The position numbers were made by a program, and so were the translations under genes. From Salegentibacter maritimus (lineage in GTDB: Bacteria; Bacteroidota; Bacteroidia; Flavobacteriales; Flavobacteriaceae), in contig NZ_JAEHOK010000013.1 in the NCBI RefSeq assembly GCF_016236915.1, positions 1 through 64,000 of the forward strand: a stretch of DNA of 64,000 bases, read 5' to 3'. How positions within the stretch are numbered: position 1 is the stretch's first letter; each line of letters opens with the position of its first letter. The notes below the pieces were generated by a model, which was given only the letters and a program-made list of their open reading frames with translations, did no database searches and was not told the DNA's origin. This document shows, one piece after another, positions 52,716-61,338 of the stretch.

Positions 52716-53549
52716 ATGAAAAACATACTCATCCCCACCGATTTTTCAGTTAATGCCTGGAAAGCTACTGTTTATGCATTTCGTTTGTTTGAAAATGAAC
52801 TATGTAATTTTTATTTTTTAAATGCATGCAAACCCGAATTCTATACGCCAGATATAAATGGCCATAGTTTATCTCAAGCAAAAGAAGATAATAAAGCATT
52901 AATGGGAAAACTATTAAAGGAAGTAGCCATAGTTAATAAAAACCCGCATCACAGGTTTAAATCTTTAATACTGGAATCCTGGTTAAACGATGCCATAACA
53001 GAAATTCAAAAGGATATAATTTTTGATCTCATAATTATGGGAACCAAAGGCGAAAATGAGCCCGACGACAAGATTTTTGGCACCAATAGCATGAATGTTG
53101 TAGAAACGGTAGAACATATGCCCGTTCTCTTAATTCCAGATCAAAGTGTATATGTGCCTGAAGTAAAAAAAGAAATGGTTTTGGCCACCCGTTTTGACAA
53201 ATCTTTTTCTATTGCCGAAATCAATTTTTTGATAGATATGGCCAAAAAATTTAAAGCCAGTATTAGAATTCTCTACATTCAGGACACCGATAATCTTTCT
53301 GATGATCAGGAGACCAGAAAAGAAGAATTACATGAGTATTTTAAAGACATATCCCACAGCTTTCATACATTAACAGATATTGAAGTTGCGAAGGGTATTC
53401 ATAGCTTTATTCAAAGCCGGGGCAGCGACATTTTGGTTTTAAACCATAAAAAAAGAGGTTTTATTAAAACACTTTTTTCTAAATCCCTGCTTAAAGAATT
53501 GGGAAGAAAACCACAAATTCCCACCATCTTTATGCCCACAAATTTATAA
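52716..53549 (+). CDS. Universal stress protein (UspA family), tandem copy 3
   Basis: A 277-residue, most diverged copy: NILIPTDFSVNAWKATVYAF, the loop IIMGTKGENEPDDKIFGTNS, and a second domain ending in SDILVLNHKKRGFIKTLFS. It is 2 bases from copy 2 and 35 bases before the ATP-cone nuclease gene, so all are probably in one transcript. Confidence 0.92.
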   Translation: MKNILIPTDFSVNAWKATVYAFRLFENELCNFYFLNACKPEFYTPDINGHSLSQAKEDNKALMGKLLKEVAIVNKNPHHRFKSLILESWLNDAITEIQKDIIFDLIIMGTKGENEPDDKIFGTNSMNVVETVEHMPVLLIPDQSVYVPEVKKEMVLATRFDKSFSIAEINFLIDMAKKFKASIRILYIQDTDNLSDDQETRKEELHEYFKDISHSFHTLTDIEVAKGIHSFIQSRGSDILVLNHKKRGFIKTLFSKSLLKELGRKPQIPTIFMPTNL

Positions 53550-53584
53550 TGTAGAATTCATTATTTTTAAATAAAAGAATAAAA

Positions 53585-54421
53585 ATGGATGTCTCCAACT
53601 TACAGGTTATAAAAGCTTCCGGTGAAAAAGTTCAGTTTTCTATAGATAGGGTTGCTGAATCCCTAAAGCGATCTGGGGCCAATAATAAATTAATTAATAG
53701 TACACTAGAAAGTCTTAAGAAAGAACTGTATGATGGCATTACTACCAAAGAAATATACACGCGTGCTTTTAGTTTGCTTAAAAAAGGAAATAATACCAGC
53801 GCTTCTAAATACAAATTAAAGACAGCAATTTACGAATTGGGCCCAACAGGATTTCCGTTCGAAAAATTTATTGCCGCACTTTTAAACCATAGTGGTTATA
53901 AAACTGAAACCGGGAAAATATACCAGGGTAAATGCGTAACTCATGAAATTGACGTAGAGGCAAAATCAGATACAAAATTAATTCTTATAGAGTGTAAATT
54001 CCATAATGCCGGTAAAAATAGTGATGTAAAAATTCCTTTATATATAGATTCAAGAATTCGGGATATAAAAAACTTTAGAAAAAACAATAATCATAAACTT
54101 GAATTGGAGGAGGCTTGGGTAGTTACCAACACCCGTTTTACTGCAGATGCTATACAGTATGGTAAGTGCAGTAATCTAAAGTTATTAAGTTGGGATTATC
54201 CAAAGGGCCAGGGTTTAAAAGATAGAATAGACAGGCTAAGTTTATATCCCATAACCGTTTCTACCCTACTTTCAGAAAGAGAAAAGAATTTTTTACTTAG
54301 CAGAGATATAGTTTTATGCCAGGATCTTATAAATGACAATTTCTATCTGGATCAACTGGAAGTTCATAATCCGCGTAAAAAAAGAATCCTAAAAGAAATG
54401 GAAGAGCTTTGCAAACATTAA
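53585..54421 (+). CDS. ATP-cone domain fused to PD-(D/E)XK nuclease
   Basis: A 278-residue soluble protein. An ATP-cone (about 5-85: VIKASGEKVQFSIDRVAESL, GITTKEIYTRAFSLLKK) normally senses ATP/dATP in ribonucleotide reductases and NrdR. It is joined to a restriction-endonuclease-like Mrr-type domain (about 90-190) with H120, D123 in HEIDVEAKSD and E136-x-K138 in LILIECKFH. A helical tail (residues 200-278) follows. The metal-binding D...ExK set is intact, so cleavage of DNA or RNA is possible. It is 4 bases from the beta-CASP gene. Confidence 0.85.
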   Translation: MDVSNLQVIKASGEKVQFSIDRVAESLKRSGANNKLINSTLESLKKELYDGITTKEIYTRAFSLLKKGNNTSASKYKLKTAIYELGPTGFPFEKFIAALLNHSGYKTETGKIYQGKCVTHEIDVEAKSDTKLILIECKFHNAGKNSDVKIPLYIDSRIRDIKNFRKNNNHKLELEEAWVVTNTRFTADAIQYGKCSNLKLLSWDYPKGQGLKDRIDRLSLYPITVSTLLSEREKNFLLSRDIVLCQDLINDNFYLDQLEVHNPRKKRILKEMEELCKH

Positions 54422-54425
54422 ACCT

Positions 54426-55799
54426 ATGGGAGAAAATATAAAAATCCATTTTTTAGGCGCAGCAGGTACAGTTACCGGCTCTAAATTTCTTTTAGAAACA
54501 TCGGAATTAAATATTTTGATAGACTGCGGCCTTTTCCAGGGAATTAAAAGTTTAAGAGAGCTAAATTGGAAAGATTTTCCATTTAAACCCACCTCTATAG
54601 ATATCATTTTATTAACTCACGGCCATCTAGACCATACAGGTTATTTACCGCGATTAGTAAAACAGGGCTATAGAAATCCAATTTTAGGAACACCTCCTAC
54701 CTTGGGTATTACAGAAATCATCTTAAAAGATAGTGCAAAAATACAGGAAGAAGATGCCGAGAGGGCCAATAATGAAACCTATAGTAAGCACCAACCGGCC
54801 TTGCCCCTATATACCACGCCAGATGCTGAAAAAACTATTAATTTATTTGAAAGTATTAACCTAAATGAATGGTACCAGCTTTCAAAAAATATTAAATATC
54901 GGTATCAGGTAAATGGTCATATTCTAGGTTCTTCCTTCATTGAACTGGATATTTTCAATAAGCGCTTTGTATTTTCAGGTGACATTGGCAGAAAAAAAGA
55001 TTTACTTCTAGATCCCCCCAATAAGCCCGAAAAAGCAGATTACTTATTTCTGGAAAGTACTTACGGAGATAGACTACACCCCAAAGATAAGTCGGATGAA
55101 ATACTTACCAAAGCTATAAAAGAAACCCTATCTAATAAAGGGAGCCTCATTATTCCAAGCTTTGCAGTAGAACGTTTACAGGGAATCATGTATAAAATTT
55201 ACTTATTAGCCAGAGAGAAAAAAATTCCCAAAATAGCCATTTATATAGATAGCCCAATGGGGAACAAGATTTTAGGCTTGTTTTACAGTTTTGCCGAATG
55301 GCATAAGCTAAGCACTACTGAAATGAAAGATATGCTTTCCTACTTTAATATTATCACTTCTTATCGTGATACCTGGAAAACCATAGACGAAAAACACCCT
55401 AAAATTGTTATTGCCGGAAGTGGAATGGTTACGGGAGGTAGGGTACTTACTTATTTGCGCTATTTAATAGATAAACCTCAAACAACAGTTTTATTAGTAG
55501 GATACCAGGCCGAAGGTACTCGTGGAAGACAGCTGGAAAATGGAGCCGCGGAAGTGAAAATCTTCGGGAAATACTGCCCTGTAAAAGCAAAAATTTTAAA
55601 AGTTGAAAGCCTCTCTGCTCATGCCGATCAGGAAGAATTATTAGACTGGCTTTCTAGCATAAAAAATAATCCTCGAAAAATATTCTTAACTCATGGAGAA
55701 CCCACAGCCCTCGACTCATTAAGAGTTAAAATTAAAGATCTATATAATTCTGAATTAGTAATTCCCAATCTTTATGATATTACCAGCCTAAAACTTTAA
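54426..55799 (+). CDS. Metallo-beta-lactamase/beta-CASP ribonuclease-like protein
   Basis: A 457-residue zinc hydrolase. The zinc site LLTHGHLDHTGYLPRL is at about 62-77 (H65, H67, D69, H70), with VFSGDIGRK, the beta-CASP segment (SLIIPSFAVERLQGIMYKIY, VIAGSGMVTGGRVLTYL) and the late ESLSAHADQEELLDWL and IFLTHGE. This is the CPSF/Ysh1-like architecture of mRNA-processing nucleases. It is the last gene of the stress operon and partner to the ATP-cone nuclease by position. Confidence 0.92.
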   Translation: MGENIKIHFLGAAGTVTGSKFLLETSELNILIDCGLFQGIKSLRELNWKDFPFKPTSIDIILLTHGHLDHTGYLPRLVKQGYRNPILGTPPTLGITEIILKDSAKIQEEDAERANNETYSKHQPALPLYTTPDAEKTINLFESINLNEWYQLSKNIKYRYQVNGHILGSSFIELDIFNKRFVFSGDIGRKKDLLLDPPNKPEKADYLFLESTYGDRLHPKDKSDEILTKAIKETLSNKGSLIIPSFAVERLQGIMYKIYLLAREKKIPKIAIYIDSPMGNKILGLFYSFAEWHKLSTTEMKDMLSYFNIITSYRDTWKTIDEKHPKIVIAGSGMVTGGRVLTYLRYLIDKPQTTVLLVGYQAEGTRGRQLENGAAEVKIFGKYCPVKAKILKVESLSAHADQEELLDWLSSIKNNPRKIFLTHGEPTALDSLRVKIKDLYNSELVIPNLYDITSLKL

Positions 55800-56262
55800 A
55801 AATCCAGAAATTTCACGAAAACCTTTTCGTAAAATTTAGCACATATATTACTGCAATAATGGCAGAAATATGTCAGTTATTCTATAGAATCAATCTAAAT
55901 TATCAGTTATAGTTTTTTTCTATGATTTAATCAGGACCGGTCTATAATTATAAAAAGAAAAAAGACTATTTCCTATCAGGGCTATTTTTATAAGGAAAAA
56001 ACTCACAGTCCAGTTAATCCCAGGTATAAAGGCGATAGGGGTTCCTAAAGTTTCTAAAAGCTCTCTTCTAAAAAAGCAAAAAGTATCTTTTAGATTAGTT
56101 TAACCATATATTTTCTTAGTTCCCACAAAAATAAATTAATTTAATCCTGATTTTAAGTCATAAAACCATTTTGGCAGGAATCGTCGTATGGTCTTTGTTC
56201 CCTATGTGAAGGATTTAGTAATCCAAAAGACGAAATAGAATTAATTAACCAAAAAATATAGA
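55800..56262. other. 463-bp intergenic region before proC
   Basis: No gene is seen. ACGAAAA-CC-TTTTCGT at 55815-55830 is a perfect palindrome near the end of the stress operon but lacks a following T-run. A TGAT-TTA-ATCA at about 55923 has half-sites like the Fnr-like boxes but spacing of 3. No recognisable riboswitch or proline leader. Confidence 0.5.
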
Positions 56263-57066
56263 ATGAAAGTATTAGTTATTGGAGCAGGAAATATGGGATT
56301 AACTTACGCTGAAGGAATGGCGAAGTCCAGTTTACTTAATCATCGTAACCTAATGATTTTTGACAAATCGGCTGAGGTAATAACCACCCTTAGCAAGCTA
56401 GATCATTTTGATGTTTATGATGATATAGAGGAATGTCTTCCAGAAGCAGATATCGTATTTCTGGCTGTTAAACCATATCACTGCGATGCTTTGTTTGAAG
56501 AAATTAGACCATTGGTAAACAATCAGCAAATTTTTGTTTCACTAATGGCAGGTGTAACTATAGATAAAATACAGGAAGGTTTAGACGTTAAAAAAGTTGT
56601 GCGTTCTATGCCAAACCTTCCGGCCCAGGTGGGTAAAGGAGTTACCTCGTTTACAGAAGCCGAAGAAGTATCCAGGGTAGAACTATTAATGGTAAGAAAC
56701 TTACTGGATACTACAGGAGCATCAATTCACGTACAAACAGAAGAATTTATAGATGCTTCTACAGGTATTTCAGGAAGTGGACCAGCATATGTATTTTATT
56801 TTATGAACTCCATGTTAGAGGCGGCCTTAAAAATGGGCTTCTCTAAAAACGATTCTAAAGTATTGGTTAGCCAAACTTTTGAGGGTGCTGTAAAACTATT
56901 TAATGAATCAGATCTTTCCCCGAGTACATGGATGGATCGTGTAGCCTCTAAAGGAGGGACAACCCGTGCCGCTTTAGATTCCATGGATGAAAATAATGTT
57001 GAAGAGCTTATTAAAGATGCCGCTTATGCTGCTTTTGACAGAGCCGTTGAGTTAGGTAAAGAATAG
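56263..57066 (+). CDS. proC: Pyrroline-5-carboxylate reductase
   Basis: A 267-residue enzyme reducing P5C to proline. It has the N-terminal Rossmann motif VIGAGNMGLTYAEG, VFLAVKPYHC, VVRSMPNLPAQVGKG, GISGSGPAYVFYFM and the C-terminal VASKGGTTRAALD. It is the first gene of a complete proline biosynthesis operon. Confidence 0.96.
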   Translation: MKVLVIGAGNMGLTYAEGMAKSSLLNHRNLMIFDKSAEVITTLSKLDHFDVYDDIEECLPEADIVFLAVKPYHCDALFEEIRPLVNNQQIFVSLMAGVTIDKIQEGLDVKKVVRSMPNLPAQVGKGVTSFTEAEEVSRVELLMVRNLLDTTGASIHVQTEEFIDASTGISGSGPAYVFYFMNSMLEAALKMGFSKNDSKVLVSQTFEGAVKLFNESDLSPSTWMDRVASKGGTTRAALDSMDENNVEELIKDAAYAAFDRAVELGKE

Positions 57067-57103
57067 TTAATTTTAAATAGAAGTTTAAATATAACTTTAT
57101 AAA

Positions 57104-57874
57104 ATGAAAAAAAAGAGAATTGTAGTTAAGGTCGGAACAAATGTAATGACCAATAAAGATAACAGGATTTTAGGCCCCGTGCTAAAACATCTTGTAGAAC
57201 AAATAGCTACTTTATATGAAGAAGATGTAATGGTAGTTCTGGTTTCATCAGGATCGGCCATTGCCGGAAAAGAAGTTTTGGGTGATGTAAATATTGAAGA
57301 TCCCTCTAAAAGAAGGCAGGTATTTTCGGCCGTGGGCCAACCTCGTATGATGCGCCACTACTACAGCATTTTTCACGATTATGGAATGCGTTGCGCACAG
57401 GTACTTGCCACTAAAAGAGATTTTAGTCCGGGAATTCATCGTGAAAACATGATTAACTGTTACGAATCTTTACTATCGGAAGGAATAATTCCTATTGCTA
57501 ATGAAGATGATGCCGTCTCAGTAACCATGTCTATGTTTTCTGATAATGATGAACTTGCAAGCCTGGTGGCCGAATTAATAGATGCAGATTCTTTAATTAT
57601 CCTTAGTGATACAGACGGGCTTTACACCGGTCACCCAGAGGATGATGATTCTGAAAAACTAAACAAGGTACAGGTAGATGAAAATGTTGAAAAATATGTT
57701 CAGGAATCTGGTAAAGGCGAAGGTGAAGGTCGCGGCGGTATGGAGTCTAAAATAAAGATTGCAAAAGGTACTGCCAATAAAAACATTACCACTTATATAG
57801 CCAATGGGAAACAAAGAAATGTGATTTTAGATATCGTGGCCGGTAAGCCGGTAGGTACTAAATTCACCGCCTAA
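57104..57874 (+). CDS. proB: Glutamate 5-kinase
   Basis: A 256-residue amino-acid kinase: RIVVKVGTNVMTNKD, VLVSSGSAIAGKE, IPIANEDDAVSV, FSDNDELASLVAELIDADSL and GRGGMESKIKIAKG. It ends after the kinase domain and lacks the C-terminal PUA domain of the E. coli enzyme, as is common in short forms. It is 37 bases after proC. Confidence 0.95.
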   Translation: MKKKRIVVKVGTNVMTNKDNRILGPVLKHLVEQIATLYEEDVMVVLVSSGSAIAGKEVLGDVNIEDPSKRRQVFSAVGQPRMMRHYYSIFHDYGMRCAQVLATKRDFSPGIHRENMINCYESLLSEGIIPIANEDDAVSVTMSMFSDNDELASLVAELIDADSLIILSDTDGLYTGHPEDDDSEKLNKVQVDENVEKYVQESGKGEGEGRGGMESKIKIAKGTANKNITTYIANGKQRNVILDIVAGKPVGTKFTA

Positions 57875-58002
57875 ACTAATTTAAAGAACTCTTTTAGCTG
57901 TAGCTGCAAAATCAATAGATTTCAGCTAGACTTAAAAAATGTCCTAATGTTCATATTTGAACAATAAATTGAAGTTTAATCAAACTAAAATATAACTAAG
58001 TA

Positions 58003-59202
58003 ATGAAATTAATAGATTCTAAAACCAAAAATAACGTGCTGCAATCCATGATAAATATCCTGGATAAAAGACGTGAAGAAATAGTTGCCGAGAATAAAAA
58101 GGATCTCGATGCCTTTGGTAATGGAGACCAGGCAATGTACGACAGGCTGGTTGTAAATAATGCCAAGGTAGATGATATGATTCGCTCTGTAAAAGAAGTA
58201 ATGGAGCAGGAAGATCCTGTAGGCCAGGTTATAGAGCATAGAAAATTAGACACCGGTTTAGATATCACCAATAAAACTGCACCCTTCGGGACCATCATGA
58301 TTATTTATGAATCTCGCCCTGATGTTACTATCGAAGCTGCAGTACTTGCGTTTAAAGCAAATAACAAGATTTATTTAAAAGGTGGTAAAGAGGCAAACCA
58401 CTCTAATAAAATTCTTGAAGATTGCTGGCACGAGGCACTTTTAGAAAACAATTTGGAGAAAGACTGGATAGAGCTGTTACAAATGAACAGAACTGAAACA
58501 CAGGATTTCCTTAAAAACCCACCGCAACATATAGACCTTGTGGTACCAAGAGGTGGAGAAAAACTTATTGCTTTTGTTAAAGAACACTCTACCGGAGCTG
58601 TATTGGTAAGTGGGCGCGGAAACAACTTCCTTTATGTATCTAAAAATGCCAATTTCGACACTGCAAAAAAAGTAATGTTGAACGCCAAAATAGATAAGAT
58701 TTCAGGATGTAATGCCTTAGATAAGGTATTAATAGACAAAAACCTTCCTGATTTTGAAAAAAGAGTCCAAGAACTCTATGATATGTTCAAGGAAAATAAA
58801 GTTCATATTCAGGTAGATGATGCTATCGCTGAAATCTTACCAAATGAAGAAAAGATAAGTTCAGAAGATACCTGGTACGAAGAATTTCTAGCCATGAGAA
58901 TTGTTCTGGGTGCTATTGATGGAAATAACGCTGCCATTAACAAAATCAATAAATATTCAGGAGGACATTCTTCTGTGATTGTTACTGAAGATAAAAATGA
59001 AGCAGCCAATTTTATGGAACAGGTAGACAGTGCTGCCGTATACCATAATGCTTCTACTCGCTTCACCGATGGCGGTCAAATGGGAGTTGGAGCAGAGCTT
59101 GCTATTAGTACAGATAAACTTCACCACCGTGGGCCACTTGGTTTAAAACAATTGGTAACCAATAAATATTATGTGTTAGGTGAAGGCCATATTAGAGAAT
59201 AA
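58003..59202 (+). CDS. proA: Glutamate-5-semialdehyde dehydrogenase (gamma-glutamyl phosphate reductase)
   Basis: A 399-residue ALDH-fold enzyme making glutamate semialdehyde. Motifs: GTIMIIYESRPDVTIEAAVL, LKGGKEANHSNKIL, DLVVPRGGEKLIAFV, the catalytic Cys in KIDKISGCNALDKVLI, and TDGGQMGVGAELAIST. It is full length. A 128-bp gap separates it from proB, within the same operon. Confidence 0.96.
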   Translation: MKLIDSKTKNNVLQSMINILDKRREEIVAENKKDLDAFGNGDQAMYDRLVVNNAKVDDMIRSVKEVMEQEDPVGQVIEHRKLDTGLDITNKTAPFGTIMIIYESRPDVTIEAAVLAFKANNKIYLKGGKEANHSNKILEDCWHEALLENNLEKDWIELLQMNRTETQDFLKNPPQHIDLVVPRGGEKLIAFVKEHSTGAVLVSGRGNNFLYVSKNANFDTAKKVMLNAKIDKISGCNALDKVLIDKNLPDFEKRVQELYDMFKENKVHIQVDDAIAEILPNEEKISSEDTWYEEFLAMRIVLGAIDGNNAAINKINKYSGGHSSVIVTEDKNEAANFMEQVDSAAVYHNASTRFTDGGQMGVGAELAISTDKLHHRGPLGLKQLVTNKYYVLGEGHIRE

Positions 59203-59248
59203 ATATTTCTAATTTCAAAACATTTGGGCCATACCTGGCTTTTAATAT

Positions 59249-59287
59249 AAAGACTGTCTTAACATAATTTAAGGCAGTCTTTTTTTA
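59249..59287 (+). terminator. Intrinsic terminator of the proline operon
   Basis: AAAGACTG-T-CTTAA pairs with TTAAG-G-CAGTCTTT around a 6-base loop and is followed by T7. Confidence 0.85.
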
Positions 59288-59360
59288 TTGAACATTTCTT
59301 TTTTAATAAATGTAACTTTTACAGATTTAGTGAGTCTTATGAAAAAAGAAAAGTTTATAC

Positions 59361-61226
59361 ATGAAAAAAGCAATTTATACGCTGGCCTTTATTGGCACTC
59401 TCTACAGCTGTAAAACTACCCAAACCCCAAACCAGGATGAACCGGTAATTGCAAGCATAGATCTTGTAAATGTCGAAAACGATAAAGTTTCGGTAGAAAT
59501 TAATCCCGATAAATTTACCACTGCAAACACTACTTTTTATATTCCCAAAACCGTACCCGGCACCTACTCTACCGATAACTACGGTAAATTCATTGAAAAT
59601 TTTAAAGCCTTAGATTATAACGGCAATGAGCTGGAATTTGAAAAAGTAGACGATAATTCCTGGTTTGTTCCTAATGCCAAAGACTTAGATAAAGTAAGTT
59701 ACCAGGTTAATGACACCTACGATATTCAAGGAGAAGAAGGAGTTTTCTCCCCATCGGGTACAAATATTGAAGCCGGTAAAAATTTTATGCTCAATCTTCA
59801 CGGATTTGTAGGCTATTTTGAAAATGAAAAAGAAGAAGCATACCAATTACAAATAAAAAGACCACACAGCCTTATTCCCGGAACTGCTCTAAGTAAAACA
59901 GTGGCAGCTTCTACCAGTATGGAATTCAAAGAAGACATCTTTTCCTTAAAAAGATACTTTGAGGTTATTGATAACCCAATTATGTATGCCACTCCCGATA
60001 CTACAAGCTTTATGGTAGAAGGAATGGAAGTGCTTATTAATGTGTATTCGCCAAACAAAAAATACACTTCAAAAAGTATAAAACCCGGAATTGAAAAAAT
60101 GATAAGTGCCCAAAAACAATTCCTGGGCGAGATAGATAATACCGGAAAATATGCCATCCTGCTATATCTTTCAGATAGCGAGACGCAAGATGCCCGTGGT
60201 TTTGGAGCTTTAGAGCACCATACCTCTACCGTGGTAGTACTTCCCGAGTCTATGCAACCGCAACAATTAGAGGAAACAATGACAGATGTGGTTTCTCACG
60301 AATTTTTTCACATATTAACCCCTCTTAATGTCCACTCAAAAGAAGTACATTATTTTGATTATAATGATCCAAAAATGTCTCAACATCTATGGATGTATGA
60401 AGGAGTAACCGAATATTTTGCTAACCTGTTTCAAATAAATCAGGGGCTTATAGATAAGCAGGATTTCTATGATAGGATATCAGATAAAATAAAAACTGCA
60501 CAACAGTTTGACGATACAATGCCATTTACTGAAATGAGCAAAAATATCCTTGAAGAACCTTATAAAGACAGTTATTACAATGTGTACCTAAAAGGCGCCT
60601 TAATTGGTATGGCCCTGGATATTCGTTTAAGGGAACTAAGCGATGGCGATATGGGAATTCTAGACCTTATGAAAGCTCTTAGCAATAAATATGGTATGGA
60701 TAAACCTTTTAACGACGAAGAACTTTTTAATGACATTGTAAGCCTTACTTATCCTGAAATAAGAACGTTTTTAGAAACTTATATTAGTGGATCTACCCCT
60801 ATTCCCTACCAGGAATTTTTCGAGAAAGTAGGTTTAACAGAATCTGAAGCGCAGGTAAACACCGGCTATTTTATTAAAGGTCAAATTCCTTATATAGATG
60901 GTGACCCTGCCACTAAAGAGTTGTTTTTTAGAGAAAACATTGAATTTAATTCCTTTCTTAAAAAACTTGGAGTAAAAGGTGGAGATATTATTAAGTCTGT
61001 AAACGATGAGGAGTACAATATTCAAAATGTTTACAATTTAATCATGACAGCTGAATCCTGGGAAGAAGGGGAAAAAGTAAATTTTGTAGTAGTACGAGAT
61101 GGCGAAGAAGTTGAGCTTGGTACAACTGCTTCCCAACCAATAGATACTGAAACTACACTTACCGAAGAAGAATTATCAGAGAATAGTCAAGAAGTTAAAC
61201 TTAGAAATGCTTGGTTAAAAGGTTAA
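59361..61226 (+). CDS. M61-family metallopeptidase lipoprotein with PDZ domain
   Basis: A 621-residue lipoprotein (lipobox GTLYSC, Cys17). The N-terminal beta domain (about 30-200) precedes a gluzincin catalytic domain with HEFFH at 313-317 and the downstream Glu in WMYEGVTEYFANLF. YYNVYLKGALIGMALDIRL is also typical. A C-terminal PDZ-like domain (about 490-590: KKLGVKGGDIIKSVNDEEYN) follows. Members are glycyl-type aminopeptidases; the natural substrate is unknown. Stand-alone gene between two terminators. Confidence 0.92.
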   Translation: MKKAIYTLAFIGTLYSCKTTQTPNQDEPVIASIDLVNVENDKVSVEINPDKFTTANTTFYIPKTVPGTYSTDNYGKFIENFKALDYNGNELEFEKVDDNSWFVPNAKDLDKVSYQVNDTYDIQGEEGVFSPSGTNIEAGKNFMLNLHGFVGYFENEKEEAYQLQIKRPHSLIPGTALSKTVAASTSMEFKEDIFSLKRYFEVIDNPIMYATPDTTSFMVEGMEVLINVYSPNKKYTSKSIKPGIEKMISAQKQFLGEIDNTGKYAILLYLSDSETQDARGFGALEHHTSTVVVLPESMQPQQLEETMTDVVSHEFFHILTPLNVHSKEVHYFDYNDPKMSQHLWMYEGVTEYFANLFQINQGLIDKQDFYDRISDKIKTAQQFDDTMPFTEMSKNILEEPYKDSYYNVYLKGALIGMALDIRLRELSDGDMGILDLMKALSNKYGMDKPFNDEELFNDIVSLTYPEIRTFLETYISGSTPIPYQEFFEKVGLTESEAQVNTGYFIKGQIPYIDGDPATKELFFRENIEFNSFLKKLGVKGGDIIKSVNDEEYNIQNVYNLIMTAESWEEGEKVNFVVVRDGEEVELGTTASQPIDTETTLTEEELSENSQEVKLRNAWLKG

Positions 61227-61250
61227 TAGATTTTAATGTAAGTATTCTGG

Positions 61251-61277
61251 GCGGCGGGAGATTCCCGCCGCTTTTTT
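61251..61277 (+). terminator. Intrinsic terminator after the M61 peptidase gene
   Basis: GC-rich stem GCGGCGGGA with TCCCGCCGC around loop GAT, followed by T6. Confidence 0.9.
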
Positions 61278-61338
61278 ATTTCCATAATCGGGTTATATCC
61301 TTTAAATTAGGGCGGCCAACTATCTTTAAAATTAATTT

